A DNA stretch of 50,189 nucleotides from NCBI GenBank assembly GCA_021777555.1, contig JAJYDK010000028.1:1-50189 (forward strand), read 5' to 3'. How positions within the stretch are numbered: the first letter of the stretch is position 1; every line of letters starts with the position of its first letter. Under the pieces are notes generated by a model, which was given only the letters and a program-made list of their open reading frames with translations, was not told where the DNA came from and searched no databases. Made by a program: the position numbers and the translations under genes. This document shows positions 26,042 through 33,476 of this stretch, piece by piece. The stretch comes from Pseudomonadota bacterium. GTDB lineage: Bacteria > Pseudomonadota > Gammaproteobacteria > Steroidobacterales > Steroidobacteraceae.

Positions 26042-26231
26042 GGGGCGATTATTCGCACCGAGTGAGTCAAAAAGCAAATTCTTCCCTCTTCCCGAAGGGT
26101 CTTGACAGAAGGGCTCCGTCACGAGTAGGTCGTCGTGATCCGGATCGGATCCCGGGCACCGCGCGGTCGCAGCCCTGAGCGCACCGTGTGCCTGGGATAC
26201 AATGCCGGCCATTTCGTGGACGGCGGACAAG

Positions 26232-26981
26232 ATGAGCGAGCATCGGGCCACCGATTTCGGCTATGAGCAGGTGCCGTGGGGCGAGAAGGCGCGCCGCGTG
26301 CGCGGCGTGTTCGACTCCGTCGCCCGCAACTACGACCTGATGAACGATCTCATGTCCGGGGGCGCGCACCGGCTGTGGAAGCGTTTCACCCTGTCGCTCA
26401 CCGGCTTGCGACCGGGCCAGCGCGCGCTCGATGTGGCGGGTGGCACCGGAGATCTGACGGCGGGGCTCGCCCGGCAGGTGGGCGAGCGCGGCCTGGTCGT
26501 GCTCAGTGACATCAACGCGGCGATGCTCGAACGCGGCCGGGACCGGCTCACCGAGCGCGGCGTGCTCGGCAACGTCGATTACGTGCAGGCGAACGCGGAG
26601 CGCCTGCCGTTCCGCGACAATATGTTCGACTGCCTCACCATTGGGTTCGGTCTGCGCAACGTCACCGACAAGGCCGCCGCGCTCGCCTCCATGTACCGGG
26701 TGCTCAAGCCCGGCGGACAGCTGCTGGTGCTCGAGTTCTCGCACCCCGTGGCCCCGGGCCTCGGGCCGCTCTACGATGCCTATTCGTTCCGCGTGCTGCC
26801 GCTGATCGGCAGGCTCGTGGCGCGCGATGAGGCGAGCTACCGTTACCTCGCGGAGTCGATCCGCCTGCATCCTTCCCAGGAGAAACTTCTCGGCCTGATG
26901 CAGGCGGCGGGCCTCGAGGGCTGCCGCTACCACAACCTGTCGGGCGGCATCGTGGCGGTGCACCGCGGCTACAAGTACTGA
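26232..26981 (+). CDS. ubiE: Ubiquinone/menaquinone biosynthesis C-methyltransferase
   Basis: This enzyme carries out the C-methylation step in ubiquinone (and menaquinone) synthesis using SAM. It has 249 residues, like E. coli UbiE. It starts at [16 protein letters not shown] (ATG at 26232). Family motifs are [19 protein letters not shown], the SAM site [26 protein letters not shown], the UbiE signature FGLRNVTDK, and [15 protein letters not shown]. The ending [13 protein letters not shown] is typical. It leads the ubiE-ubiJ-ubiB operon, with a 4-base gap to ubiJ. Confidence 0.97.
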   Translation: MSEHRATDFGYEQVPWGEKARRVRGVFDSVARNYDLMNDLMSGGAHRLWKRFTLSLTGLRPGQRALDVAGGTGDLTAGLARQVGERGLVVLSDINAAMLERGRDRLTERGVLGNVDYVQANAERLPFRDNMFDCLTIGFGLRNVTDKAAALASMYRVLKPGGQLLVLEFSHPVAPGLGPLYDAYSFRVLPLIGRLVARDEASYRYLAESIRLHPSQEKLLGLMQAAGLEGCRYHNLSGGIVAVHRGYKY

Positions 26982-26985
26982 ACCG

Positions 26986-27579
26986 ATGCTGAGCGCAACC
27001 CTCGAGAACGTTCTCAACCGCGGCCTGCCCCGTTCGGTGCGCGCACGTCAGCTGTGCGCCGAGCTCAGCGGGCGTCGCATCGCCGTCGAAGCGCCGGGTC
27101 TGGCGCGTCTGCTCCTCGGTTCCACGGGCAGCTCGCTCAGCGTCGAGCGCGGTGCAGGCACGGTGGACGCGCAGATCATCGGCGGCCCGTTGAGCCTGTG
27201 CATCCTGAGCGGCGGTTTCTCACAGGCTCCATTGCGGCGCGGCGACGTCGAGATCCGGGGCGATGCCGAGATCGCGGAGAAATTCCAGGAGCTGTTGAGA
27301 CTGGTGTCACCGGATGCCGAGGAAGAGCTGTCGCTGCTCATCGGCGACGTGCCCGCGCATCGTGTGGCGAGACTGGCTCACGGGGCGTTCGAGTGGACGC
27401 GCCGCGCGGCCACGACGTTGCTGCGGGATCTCGGGGAGTACGGCAGCCACGAGCGGGCAGACCTGGTGTCACGCCCGGAAGGTGAGCAGTTCCTGCGCGC
27501 AGTGGACGCTCTGCGCGAGGACGCCGATCGCTTCGAAGCGCGTCTGGCGCTGCTCGAGCAGCGGACGGGCGCGAAATAA
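26986..27579 (+). CDS. ubiJ: Ubiquinone biosynthesis accessory factor UbiJ (SCP2 domain)
   Basis: A 197-residue protein. Its N-terminal SCP2-type lipid-binding domain (about residues 1-110, including LCILSGGFSQAPLRRGDVEIRG) is followed by a helical C-terminus with likely coiled-coil character (FLRAVDALREDADRFEARLALLEQ). In E. coli UbiJ, with UbiK, helps the soluble Ubi complex hold its lipid intermediates. Sequence conservation in this family is low, so position between ubiE and ubiB carries much of the assignment. Confidence 0.88.
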   Translation: MLSATLENVLNRGLPRSVRARQLCAELSGRRIAVEAPGLARLLLGSTGSSLSVERGAGTVDAQIIGGPLSLCILSGGFSQAPLRRGDVEIRGDAEIAEKFQELLRLVSPDAEEELSLLIGDVPAHRVARLAHGAFEWTRRAATTLLRDLGEYGSHERADLVSRPEGEQFLRAVDALREDADRFEARLALLEQRTGAK

Positions 27580-27598
27580 TGCCGCCAGCGAAGCGCCC

Positions 27599-29233
27599 AT
27601 GAAGCTGCGCGTCCTGGCGCGGCTGGTGCAGATCCAGCACGTGCTCGTCAAGCACGGCCTGGATGATTTCGTGCGCGAGACCCATCTGTACCGGCCACTG
27701 CGCTTCCTCTTGTTCCTCTATCCCGGCACCTGGTTCGGACCGCGCCGGAGCACTCCCCTCGGAGAGCGGCTGCGCCTCGCGCTCGAGGCGCTCGGCCCCA
27801 TCTTCGTGAAGTTCGGCCAGACCCTCTCCACGCGCCGCGACCTGTTGCCGCCGGATATCGCCGACGAGCTCTCGAAGCTCCAGGATCGCGTGCCACCCTT
27901 CAGCGGCACGATGGCGCGCGAGGCGATCGAGCGCAGTCTCGGACGCCCGGTGGCCCGGATCTTCGCCTCCTTCGACGAGACGCCGCTCGCGGCGGCCTCC
28001 ATCGCGCAAGTGCACGCCGCCCGTCTCGAGAACGGCCGGGAAGTGGTCGTGAAGGTGTTGCGACCGGGCATGCGCACGCTGATCGAGAAGGATCTCGAGG
28101 TGCTCTATCTGCTCGCCGGGCTGGCGCAGGCCTACTGGCGCGAGGCCCGGCGCCTGCGCCCCGTCGAGCTCGTCGCCGAGTACGAGAAGACCGTCATCGA
28201 CGAGCTCGACCTCATGCGCGAGGCGGCCAATGCGGCGCAGCTGCGGCGAAACTTCGCCCATTCCGACATGCTGTACGTACCCGAGGTGTTCTGGGACTAC
28301 TGCCGCACGGACGTGATGGTGATGGAGCGCATCCGCGGCATCCCCATCAGCGACATGGCGCGGCTGCGCGCCGCCGGCACCGACTTCGCCCGGCTCGCCG
28401 AGAACGGCGTGCGCATCTTCTTCACCCAAGTGTTCCGGCACAACTTCTTCCACGCCGACATGCACCCGGGCAACATCTTCGTCCTCGCGGACGATCCGGC
28501 GCGACCACGCTACGCCGCCATCGACTTCGGCATCATGGGAACGCTCAATCCGCGCGACCAGCATTATCTCGCCGAGAACTTCCTCGCGGTGTTCGAGCGC
28601 GACTATCGCCGCGTGGCGGTGCTGCACGTGGAGTCGGGCTGGGTCCCTGCCGGAACCCGGGTCGATGAGATGGAATCGGCCATCCGCACCGTCTGCGAGC
28701 CGATCTTCGACCGACCGCTCGCGGATATCTCCTTCGGCCACCTGCTGCTGCGCCTGTTCGAGATCTCGCGGCGCTTCAACATGCCGATCCAGCCGCAGCT
28801 GATGCTCCTGCAGAAGACCCTCTTCAACATCGAGGGCCTGGGACGCGAGCTGTATCCGCAGCTCGACATCTGGAATACCGCCACTCCGATCCTGCGCGAA
28901 TGGATGCGCGAGCGCGTCAGCGTCGGCCGACTGTGGAAGAGTCTCAAGCGTCAGCTGCCGGACATCATCGAGTCCATCCAAGCGCTGCCGGCGGTGTTCA
29001 CGCAATCCGTGCGGCGGGTACACGAGCCGGAGACCCATCCGGAGGTCGCCGCCGTGATCCTGTTGCGCGAGGAAATGCGTGCGGCGGCGCGGCGGCGCGA
29101 CGTCGTGATCGTGGGGGCGACCGTGTTGCTCGGCGGGCTGGTGTGGCTCGCGATCGCACCCGTGGCCTGGCCGGGCTGGGCGCTCACCGCCGCCGGGGTC
29201 CTCGGGCTGTTGGTGGCGTACCGCTGGTCTTGA
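27599..29233 (+). CDS. ubiB: Ubiquinone biosynthesis kinase-like ATPase UbiB
   Basis: An atypical kinase-fold (ABC1/ADCK) ATPase needed for ubiquinone synthesis, 544 residues against 546 in E. coli. The KxGQ motif appears as FVKFGQTLSTRRDLLP, the Ala-rich nucleotide loop as PLAAASIAQVHAARL, followed by VVVKVLRPG, the ExD motif in EYEKTVIDELDLMREAAN, FHADMHPGN and IDFGIMG. Two hydrophobic segments near residues 500-540 form the membrane anchor (VIVGATVLLGGLVWLAIAPV). I start at the ATG at 27599 (MKLRVLARL); the longer frame overlaps ubiJ. Confidence 0.96.
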   Translation: MKLRVLARLVQIQHVLVKHGLDDFVRETHLYRPLRFLLFLYPGTWFGPRRSTPLGERLRLALEALGPIFVKFGQTLSTRRDLLPPDIADELSKLQDRVPPFSGTMAREAIERSLGRPVARIFASFDETPLAAASIAQVHAARLENGREVVVKVLRPGMRTLIEKDLEVLYLLAGLAQAYWREARRLRPVELVAEYEKTVIDELDLMREAANAAQLRRNFAHSDMLYVPEVFWDYCRTDVMVMERIRGIPISDMARLRAAGTDFARLAENGVRIFFTQVFRHNFFHADMHPGNIFVLADDPARPRYAAIDFGIMGTLNPRDQHYLAENFLAVFERDYRRVAVLHVESGWVPAGTRVDEMESAIRTVCEPIFDRPLADISFGHLLLRLFEISRRFNMPIQPQLMLLQKTLFNIEGLGRELYPQLDIWNTATPILREWMRERVSVGRLWKSLKRQLPDIIESIQALPAVFTQSVRRVHEPETHPEVAAVILLREEMRAAARRRDVVIVGATVLLGGLVWLAIAPVAWPGWALTAAGVLGLLVAYRWS

Positions 29234-29260
29234 GCCTTCCGAGGGCTTTGTCCACAGCTC

Positions 29261-29773
29261 TCAGGCGCCGGTGTCGCCATTGCACACGGCCCTTCCGTCC
29301 ATCCAGCTCGCGCGCGACAGCGCACGGTTGGTGTAGGGCGCCTGCAGCACTACCAGCGTGGTGGTGCTGACGCTGGAGTGGACCTTCAGGATCCGATCCA
29401 ACACCGCCTGCAGGTGACTCACCGACATGGCGATCACCCGCAGCGAGCCCGAGTCCTCTCCGGCCAGCCGGCGGTAATCGAGCACCTCGGGAATGTCGGC
29501 GAGCAGCTGGCCGATGCGCGCGCATACTCCGCCGTCGCAGCGCAGCCGGATCACCGCCTCGATCGCATAGCCGAGCTTTAGGGGATCGATCTGCGCCCGG
29601 TAGCCGCGGATCACCCCGGCATCCTCCAGGCGTTTCACCCGCTCCGCGGTGGCGGGTGCGGACAATCCCACCTGTCGGCCGAGCTCGGCGTACCCCGTGC
29701 GGGCATCCTCCTGCAGCAGCTCGAGCAGCTGCCAATCCTTGGGGTCGAGGACGGGTTTTGATTCGAAGCTCAT
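29261..29773 (-). CDS. Lrp/AsnC-family transcriptional regulator
   Basis: A 170-residue feast/famine regulator. The N-terminal helix-turn-helix covers about residues 10-60 (LLELLQEDARTGYAELGRQV, GLSAPATAERVKRLEDAGVI). The C-terminal RAM domain has GYAIEAVIRL, YRRLAGEDSGSLRVIAMSV and SSVSTTTLVVLQ. I start at the ATG at 29773 (MSFESKPVLD); the upstream 23 codons look like leader sequence. It is divergent from an EamA transporter, and the region between carries repeated TAGGATG boxes. Control of that transporter by an amino acid is a common arrangement and my inference here. Confidence 0.9.
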   Translation of the reverse strand: MSFESKPVLDPKDWQLLELLQEDARTGYAELGRQVGLSAPATAERVKRLEDAGVIRGYRAQIDPLKLGYAIEAVIRLRCDGGVCARIGQLLADIPEVLDYRRLAGEDSGSLRVIAMSVSHLQAVLDRILKVHSSVSTTTLVVLQAPYTNRALSRASWMDGRAVCNGDTGA

Positions 29774-29854
29774 AATATTGATGTCCAGCGTAATCGATGG
29801 CGATTCAGGCGGATGATAAGCAGTATCGACATTCATCGCCACGACTCACCCTAT

Positions 29855-29930
29855 TAGGATGCGCATCGAGTCTCTCATCCTAGGCGGCCGGAATTGGCGC
29901 GATCAGCGGGCCTGCGCTGCGTAGGATGCG
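29855..29930. promoter_or_regulatory. Three TAGGATG boxes between the Lrp-type regulator and the EamA transporter
   Basis: TAGGATG at 29855-29861 and its inverse CATCCTA at 29876-29882 form an inverted repeat with two helical turns between centres. A third box, TAGGATGCGCTCGA from 29922, repeats TAGGATGCGCATCGA from 29855 with one base missing. Three related boxes within 76 bases, next to a regulator gene, make an operator likely. Confidence 0.45.
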
Positions 29931-29967
29931 CTCGATATCCTCGCTCTGAACGTCCCGGGAAACCTCC

Positions 29968-30882
29968 ATGGAAAAGTCCGGCCACCTCGATGCCCAGGCG
30001 GTCCTCTACGCCAGCGTCGCCATCCTCACCTGGTCCTCGGCCTATGCCGCGATTGCCTACGGCTTGGGCGCGTACACGCCGGGCGAGGTCGCGCTGGCTC
30101 GCCTCGCACTCGGCACGGCCTGTTTTCTCGCGTGGATGCGCATTCGAAGGCTTCCGCTGCCCCCGCTGGCGGCCTGGCCACCGCTGCTCGCACTGGGAGT
30201 GGTCGGTCTGGGGGTCTATCACTTGTGTCTCAACTACGCCGAAACCCGTATCGCAAGCGGCACGGCGGCCATCGTCATCGCACTGGCGCCGGCAGCCACC
30301 GCCGCCGCCTCGGCCCTGTGGCTGCAGGAGCGGCTGTCGGCGCGCATGATCGCCGGCCTGGCCGTGGCGTTGTCGGGAGTGATCCTCGTGGTGCTCACCA
30401 GCGGCAAGAGCCTGAGCTTCCAGCCGAAGGCGGCGCTGGTGCTGGTCAGCGTGCTCGCCGCAGCGGTCTATTTCACGGGACAGAAACCCCTGTCGGCCCG
30501 TTATGGAGCGGCGGCAGTGACCACCGTCACCTGCATCGGCGGAACGCTGGGGGCGCTGCCGTTCGGCCTCGGCCTGCCGCATGCCCTCGCGACCGTGCCG
30601 TTCGCGCGCACGGCGGCGCTCCTGTGGCTGGGCCTCGCGCCGACCTTCGTCGGCTATCTGACCTGGAACATGGCCATCCATCGCGCCAGCGTCAGCAAGG
30701 TGACCAGTTTCATCTACTTCTCGACACCGCTCGCGCTGCTGATCGGCTGGCTGTGGCTGGGCGAGCGGCCCGGCGGGCTGACGCTGATCGGCGGAGCGGT
30801 TGTCGTGGGAGGAGTGATCCTGTCCAATGCGAAGGGGCGCGCGGCGGCAAAGGCGCCGGCGCGGGCGGCATGTGAATCGTGA
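29968..30882 (+). CDS. EamA-family drug/metabolite transporter
   Basis: A 304-residue inner-membrane protein with ten predicted transmembrane segments in two EamA repeats of about 140 residues each. The first repeat has AVLYASVAILTWSSAYAAIAYG and YAETRIASGTAAIVIALAP; the second has LSVLAAAVYF-like segments, LAPTFVGYLTWNMAIHRASV and FIYFSTPLALLIGWLWLGE. Members export amino acids and metabolites such as threonine, homoserine or cysteine. Divergence from an Lrp-type regulator supports amino-acid export (inference). Confidence 0.88.
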   Translation: MEKSGHLDAQAVLYASVAILTWSSAYAAIAYGLGAYTPGEVALARLALGTACFLAWMRIRRLPLPPLAAWPPLLALGVVGLGVYHLCLNYAETRIASGTAAIVIALAPAATAAASALWLQERLSARMIAGLAVALSGVILVVLTSGKSLSFQPKAALVLVSVLAAAVYFTGQKPLSARYGAAAVTTVTCIGGTLGALPFGLGLPHALATVPFARTAALLWLGLAPTFVGYLTWNMAIHRASVSKVTSFIYFSTPLALLIGWLWLGERPGGLTLIGGAVVVGGVILSNAKGRAAAKAPARAACES

Positions 30883-30899
30883 CCATCGCGGGAGGTCCC

Positions 30900-31592
30900 A
30901 TGTATTTGCTGTATATCGCCAATAAGAACTACTCCTCCTGGTCGCTGCGCCCCTGGGTGTTGATGGAGGTACTCGGCATCCCGTTCGAGGAGCGGGTCAT
31001 GCCGTTCGGCGAGGGCGCCAACCCGCATGATTTCCGCAAGTTCGCACCGAACGGCAAGGTGCCCTGTCTGCACGAGGGCCCCACGGTGGTCTGGGACTCG
31101 CTCGCCATCGTCGAGTACCTGGCCGAGCGTCACCCCGGGGTGTGGCCCGCGGATGCGGCGGCCCGCGCCTTTGCGCGCTCGGCCGCCGCGGAGATGCACT
31201 CCGGTTACGGGGCGCTCCGCCAGATCTGCAGCATGACCTGCGGCCTCAAGGTCCGCCTGCACAAGATCGATGCCGGATTGCAGGGCGACCTGCGGCGGCT
31301 GGAGGAGCTGTGGCGGGAGGGCCTGTCGCGCTTCGGCGGGCCATACCTCGCGGGATCGAAGTTCTCCGCCGTCGATGCGTTCTTCGCTCCGGTGGCCTTC
31401 CGCATCCAGACCTACGGCCTGCAACTCGGCCAGCCCGCCATGGATTACGCGGCGCGCCTGCTCGCGCTCCCCGCCATGCAGAAATGGTATGAGGCCGCGC
31501 TGGCGGAAGCCTGGCGAGACACCGGCCACGAGCGCGAGACGCTCGAGGTGGGCACGGTGATTCAGGATCTGCGCGCGCCCGCCGGCCAATAG
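30900..31592 (+). CDS. Glutathione S-transferase family protein
   Basis: A 230-residue cytosolic GST. The thioredoxin-like N domain (about residues 1-80) has YIANKNYSSWSLRPWVLMEV with the likely active-site serine, NGKVPCLHEG with the cis-proline, and VWDSLAIVEYLAERHP (glutathione gamma-glutamyl contact). The helical C domain includes the N-capping FSAVDAFFAPV. The start is the ATG at 30900 with GGGAGG immediately upstream. The preceding gene ends 18 bases before, so the two may be co-transcribed. Substrate is unknown. Confidence 0.9.
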   Translation: MYLLYIANKNYSSWSLRPWVLMEVLGIPFEERVMPFGEGANPHDFRKFAPNGKVPCLHEGPTVVWDSLAIVEYLAERHPGVWPADAAARAFARSAAAEMHSGYGALRQICSMTCGLKVRLHKIDAGLQGDLRRLEELWREGLSRFGGPYLAGSKFSAVDAFFAPVAFRIQTYGLQLGQPAMDYAARLLALPAMQKWYEAALAEAWRDTGHERETLEVGTVIQDLRAPAGQ

Positions 31593-31769
31593 ACGACCAC
31601 CGACCTTGCCGCGAGCCCGGCCGGAGTATGATCGCCCCGGGAAAGCGGTTCGCGGTGCTCGCGGCCGGGACTTGCAACGGCAGATGACAGAACGCGGTTA
31701 CAGCAATGTCACTCCGCCGCATAGTTGTGCCCTATTGTGTTCCCACCGCCAACGCTTACATACTTTGTC

Positions 31770-31792
31770 TTTGGTAACCGTTTTATACCAAA
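31770..31792. promoter_or_regulatory. Inverted repeat TTTGGTA-N9-TACCAAA before doxX
   Basis: A perfect 7-bp inverted repeat with a 9-base spacer ends 12 bases before the DoxX start at 31805, within a locally AT-rich stretch (31690-31800). It is placed like an operator over or just after a promoter. The cognate regulator is not in the immediate neighbourhood. Confidence 0.4.
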
Positions 31793-31804
31793 CAGAGGTC
31801 TGTC

Positions 31805-32224
31805 ATGAAACAATCCGAGGTAAAGGGCGCGGACGGCATACTGCTGGCGGCGCGCGTGCTGCTTTCGCTGCTGTTCCTGATCTTCGGCTGGCAGAAGCTG
31901 CTCGCCTATTCGGGCACGGTGCAGTACATGACCCATGTCGGCGTCCCACTGCCGGCGCTCGCAACCCTCATCGCGATCGTCATGGAGTTCTTCGTCTCGA
32001 TCGCCATCATCCTGGGTGTTGCGACGCGGCCGCTCGCCGTGCTGTTGGCGATCTATACGTTGGGGACGGCGCTCATCGGCCATCACTACTGGACGTTGAC
32101 CGGCATGGACCGCTTCGAGAACGAAATCAACTTCTTCAAGAACATCAGCATCATCGGCGGTCTGCTGGCGCTCTACGTCACAGGCGCCGGCCGCTACGCC
32201 ATCGACAGCGCGCGGCGCAAGTAG
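31805..32224 (+). CDS. DoxX family membrane protein
   Basis: A 139-residue inner-membrane protein with four hydrophobic segments (about residues 12-32, 50-70, 72-92 and 108-128). The DoxX pattern is clear: LLAARVLLSLLFLIFGWQKL, MTHVGVPLP, GVATRPLAVLLAIYTLGTA and NFFKNISIIGGLLALY. Roles reported for the family involve redox balance and thiosulfate:quinone oxidation; none can be singled out here. The ATG at 31805 is preceded by AGAGG. A short hairpin at 32346-32363 without a T run lies downstream. Confidence 0.9.
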   Translation: MKQSEVKGADGILLAARVLLSLLFLIFGWQKLLAYSGTVQYMTHVGVPLPALATLIAIVMEFFVSIAIILGVATRPLAVLLAIYTLGTALIGHHYWTLTGMDRFENEINFFKNISIIGGLLALYVTGAGRYAIDSARRK

Positions 32225-32369
32225 GCGAGGTCGATCTTTCCGCATCACGAATGCCAGGCGTGAAGCCGATGGCGCGCAGCGGCGAATCGGCTGCGGGTGC
32301 AGGCATGCGGGCGGGCTGGTTGTTCATCCAGACGCGTCGGCTCGGGCCTGCCGGGCTGGCAGGGACACA

Positions 32370-32486
32370 GGTGATTTGGCGCGCCCGACTGGATTGCTCG
32401 GCCCATCCTGGGCCTCGCCGCTTCGCGGCCGGCGCTGCGCGCCGTCCAAATTTGCTCCGGGCAAATTTGTCGAACCAGCGACCTGC
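32370..32486 (-). repeat. Interrupted copy of the tRNA-Arg 3' half with a 74-base four-hairpin insert
   Basis: 32370-32395 is identical to 32507-32532, which covers the tRNA 3' end and one arm of its T stem. 32470-32486 is identical to 32532-32548, the remaining T arm and variable region. Between the two halves of the copy, in the T loop, lie 74 bases (32396-32469) made of four back-to-back hairpins: GGCCCA/TGGGCC (32400-32414), GCCGC/GCGGC (32417-32429), GGCGC/GCGCC (32431-32443) and CAAATTTGC/GCAAATTTG (32447-32469). The copy lacks the anticodon and 5' half, so it is not a functional tRNA. Confidence 0.8.
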
Positions 32487-32513
32487 CCGGCTCGACTGCT
32501 CCGCAAGGTGATT

Positions 32514-32590
32514 TGGCGCGCCCGACTGGATTCGAACCAGCGACCTGCAGCTTCGGAGGCTGCCACTCTATCCAACTGAGCTACGGGCGC
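32514..32590 (-). tRNA. tRNA-Arg (anticodon CCG)
   Basis: A 77-base cloverleaf with encoded CCA. The acceptor stem is GCGCCCG/CGGGCGC, the D arm AGCTCAGTTGGATAGAGT, the anticodon stem GCAGC/GCTGC around the loop CTCCGAA (anticodon CCG, reads CGG codons), and the T arm CTGGTTCGAATCCAG. Its ends match those of the E. coli CCG-reading tRNA-Arg. The gene stands alone between doxX and the cytochrome gene. Confidence 0.95.
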
Positions 32591-32752
32591 GCCGCCCGGG
32601 GGCCGGGTGGATCCCGGCCGGGGTCGGCGATGATACGCGGATCGCCGCTTGCGCGTCCATTTGGGGAGGCGGGCTGCCACCCAGCCCGGAAGGCCCCCCT
32701 CCGGGGCGGCAATGGCCTCGCATCTGCTTCAGCCAGATTGCGCACGACCCGC

Positions 32753-32758
32753 TATACT
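32753..32758 (+). promoter_or_regulatory. Possible -10 box for the cytochrome gene
   Basis: TATACT lies 38 bases before the GTG start at 32796. No good -35 element is seen 16-18 bases upstream, so this is a weak call. Confidence 0.25.
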
Positions 32759-32795
32759 GCGGCCTCCGCGTTCACCGATTCCCCAGAGAGGTGTC

Positions 32796-33362
32796 GTGAG
32801 CAAGCAGGATACGCACTTCATCAATGTATTCAGTCTGGTGATCGGCATGCTGGTGACGATCGCCATTCTGATATTTGTTCTGGCTCGTTACGTCGGCGCC
32901 CATACCGAAGGCAAGGACGTCCGCACGGAGACCGAATACATCAAGGACGTGTCCAAGCGCGTCGCGCCGTTCGCTCAGGAGGCAGTCGCCGGGCAGAACA
33001 ATTCCGCGCTGGCCATCAAGCCGATCGCGGCGAGCGGCGCTTCCGGTAGCGGCAGTGCCGGCGCCGGCGCCACGGGCATCCCGACGAGCGGCCAGCAGCT
33101 GTTCCAGCAGACCTGCAGCGTCTGCCATGGCCCGGGTGTGGCAGGAGCGCCCAAGGCCGGCGACAAAGCCGCATGGGCGCCGCACATCGCCAAGGGGCTG
33201 CCGACGCTCTACGACCACGCGCTGCATGGATTCACCGGGCACATGGGCACCATGCCGGCCAAGGGCGGACGCCCGACGCTGCCGGACGCCATCGTGGAAC
33301 GGGCGGTCAACTACATGGTTTCGCTGGTGGATCCGGCCCTGGTCAAGGGCAAGCAGAAGTAG
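32796..33362 (+). CDS. Membrane-anchored cytochrome c5-type protein
   Basis: A 188-residue class I c-type cytochrome. An N-terminal signal anchor (FINVFSLVIGMLVTIAILIF, about residues 9-30) is followed by a Ser/Gly/Ala linker (about 85-105), then the haem domain with CSVCHG and the axial methionine in HMGTMPAKGG. The pattern PTLYDHALHGFTGHMGTMP fits the c5 family, which carries electrons to terminal oxidases. The start is a GTG at 32796 after AGAGAGG. Its C-terminal codons lie in the left copy of the 39-bp repeat and overlap, in antisense, the end of a comM relic. Confidence 0.9.
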   Translation: MSKQDTHFINVFSLVIGMLVTIAILIFVLARYVGAHTEGKDVRTETEYIKDVSKRVAPFAQEAVAGQNNSALAIKPIAASGASGSGSAGAGATGIPTSGQQLFQQTCSVCHGPGVAGAPKAGDKAAWAPHIAKGLPTLYDHALHGFTGHMGTMPAKGGRPTLPDAIVERAVNYMVSLVDPALVKGKQK

Positions 33363-33368
33363 CGCGCT
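33330..33368 (+). repeat. Left copy of the 39-bp direct repeat flanking the island
   Basis: Identical over 39 bases to 49188-49226. It covers the last 11 codons of the cytochrome gene, its stop and six further bases. Lower similarity continues to the right for about 75 bases, about 76% over the first 51. It marks the left junction of the 15.8-kb insert. Confidence 0.9.
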
Positions 33369-33446
33369 GCCGGCCCAGGTGCTGCGACCTCACCGCTTCT
33401 CCCACGGAGCGGGCGGTGAGGTTCGGCCGGTCATCGAGAGACGCAT
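33343..33446 (-). pseudogene. Relic of the comM C-terminus at the left island junction
   Basis: Read on the minus strand the segment gives LDDRPNLTARSVGEAVRSQH then LGRQRATSACP and a stop. The intact comM at the right end gives LDDEPGITARHVGEAVMLRC then LDRERATSACP and a stop, so 21 of 31 residues agree. No start or upstream ATPase part is present; the similarity fades about 30 bases before the amidase stop. This is a detached gene end left at the junction. Confidence 0.8.
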
Positions 33447-33476
33447 CTGAGGGAATGCCCTCCCATCGTGCCCCCG

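Noticed and set aside
32396..32469. The four hairpins as a terminator for doxX
   Set aside because: No T run follows any of the stems, and the block sits inside a tRNA copy, so an inserted element is the better explanation.
32370..32486. A second functional tRNA-Arg
   Set aside because: It lacks the 5' half and anticodon arm and is split in the T loop, so it cannot fold as a tRNA.
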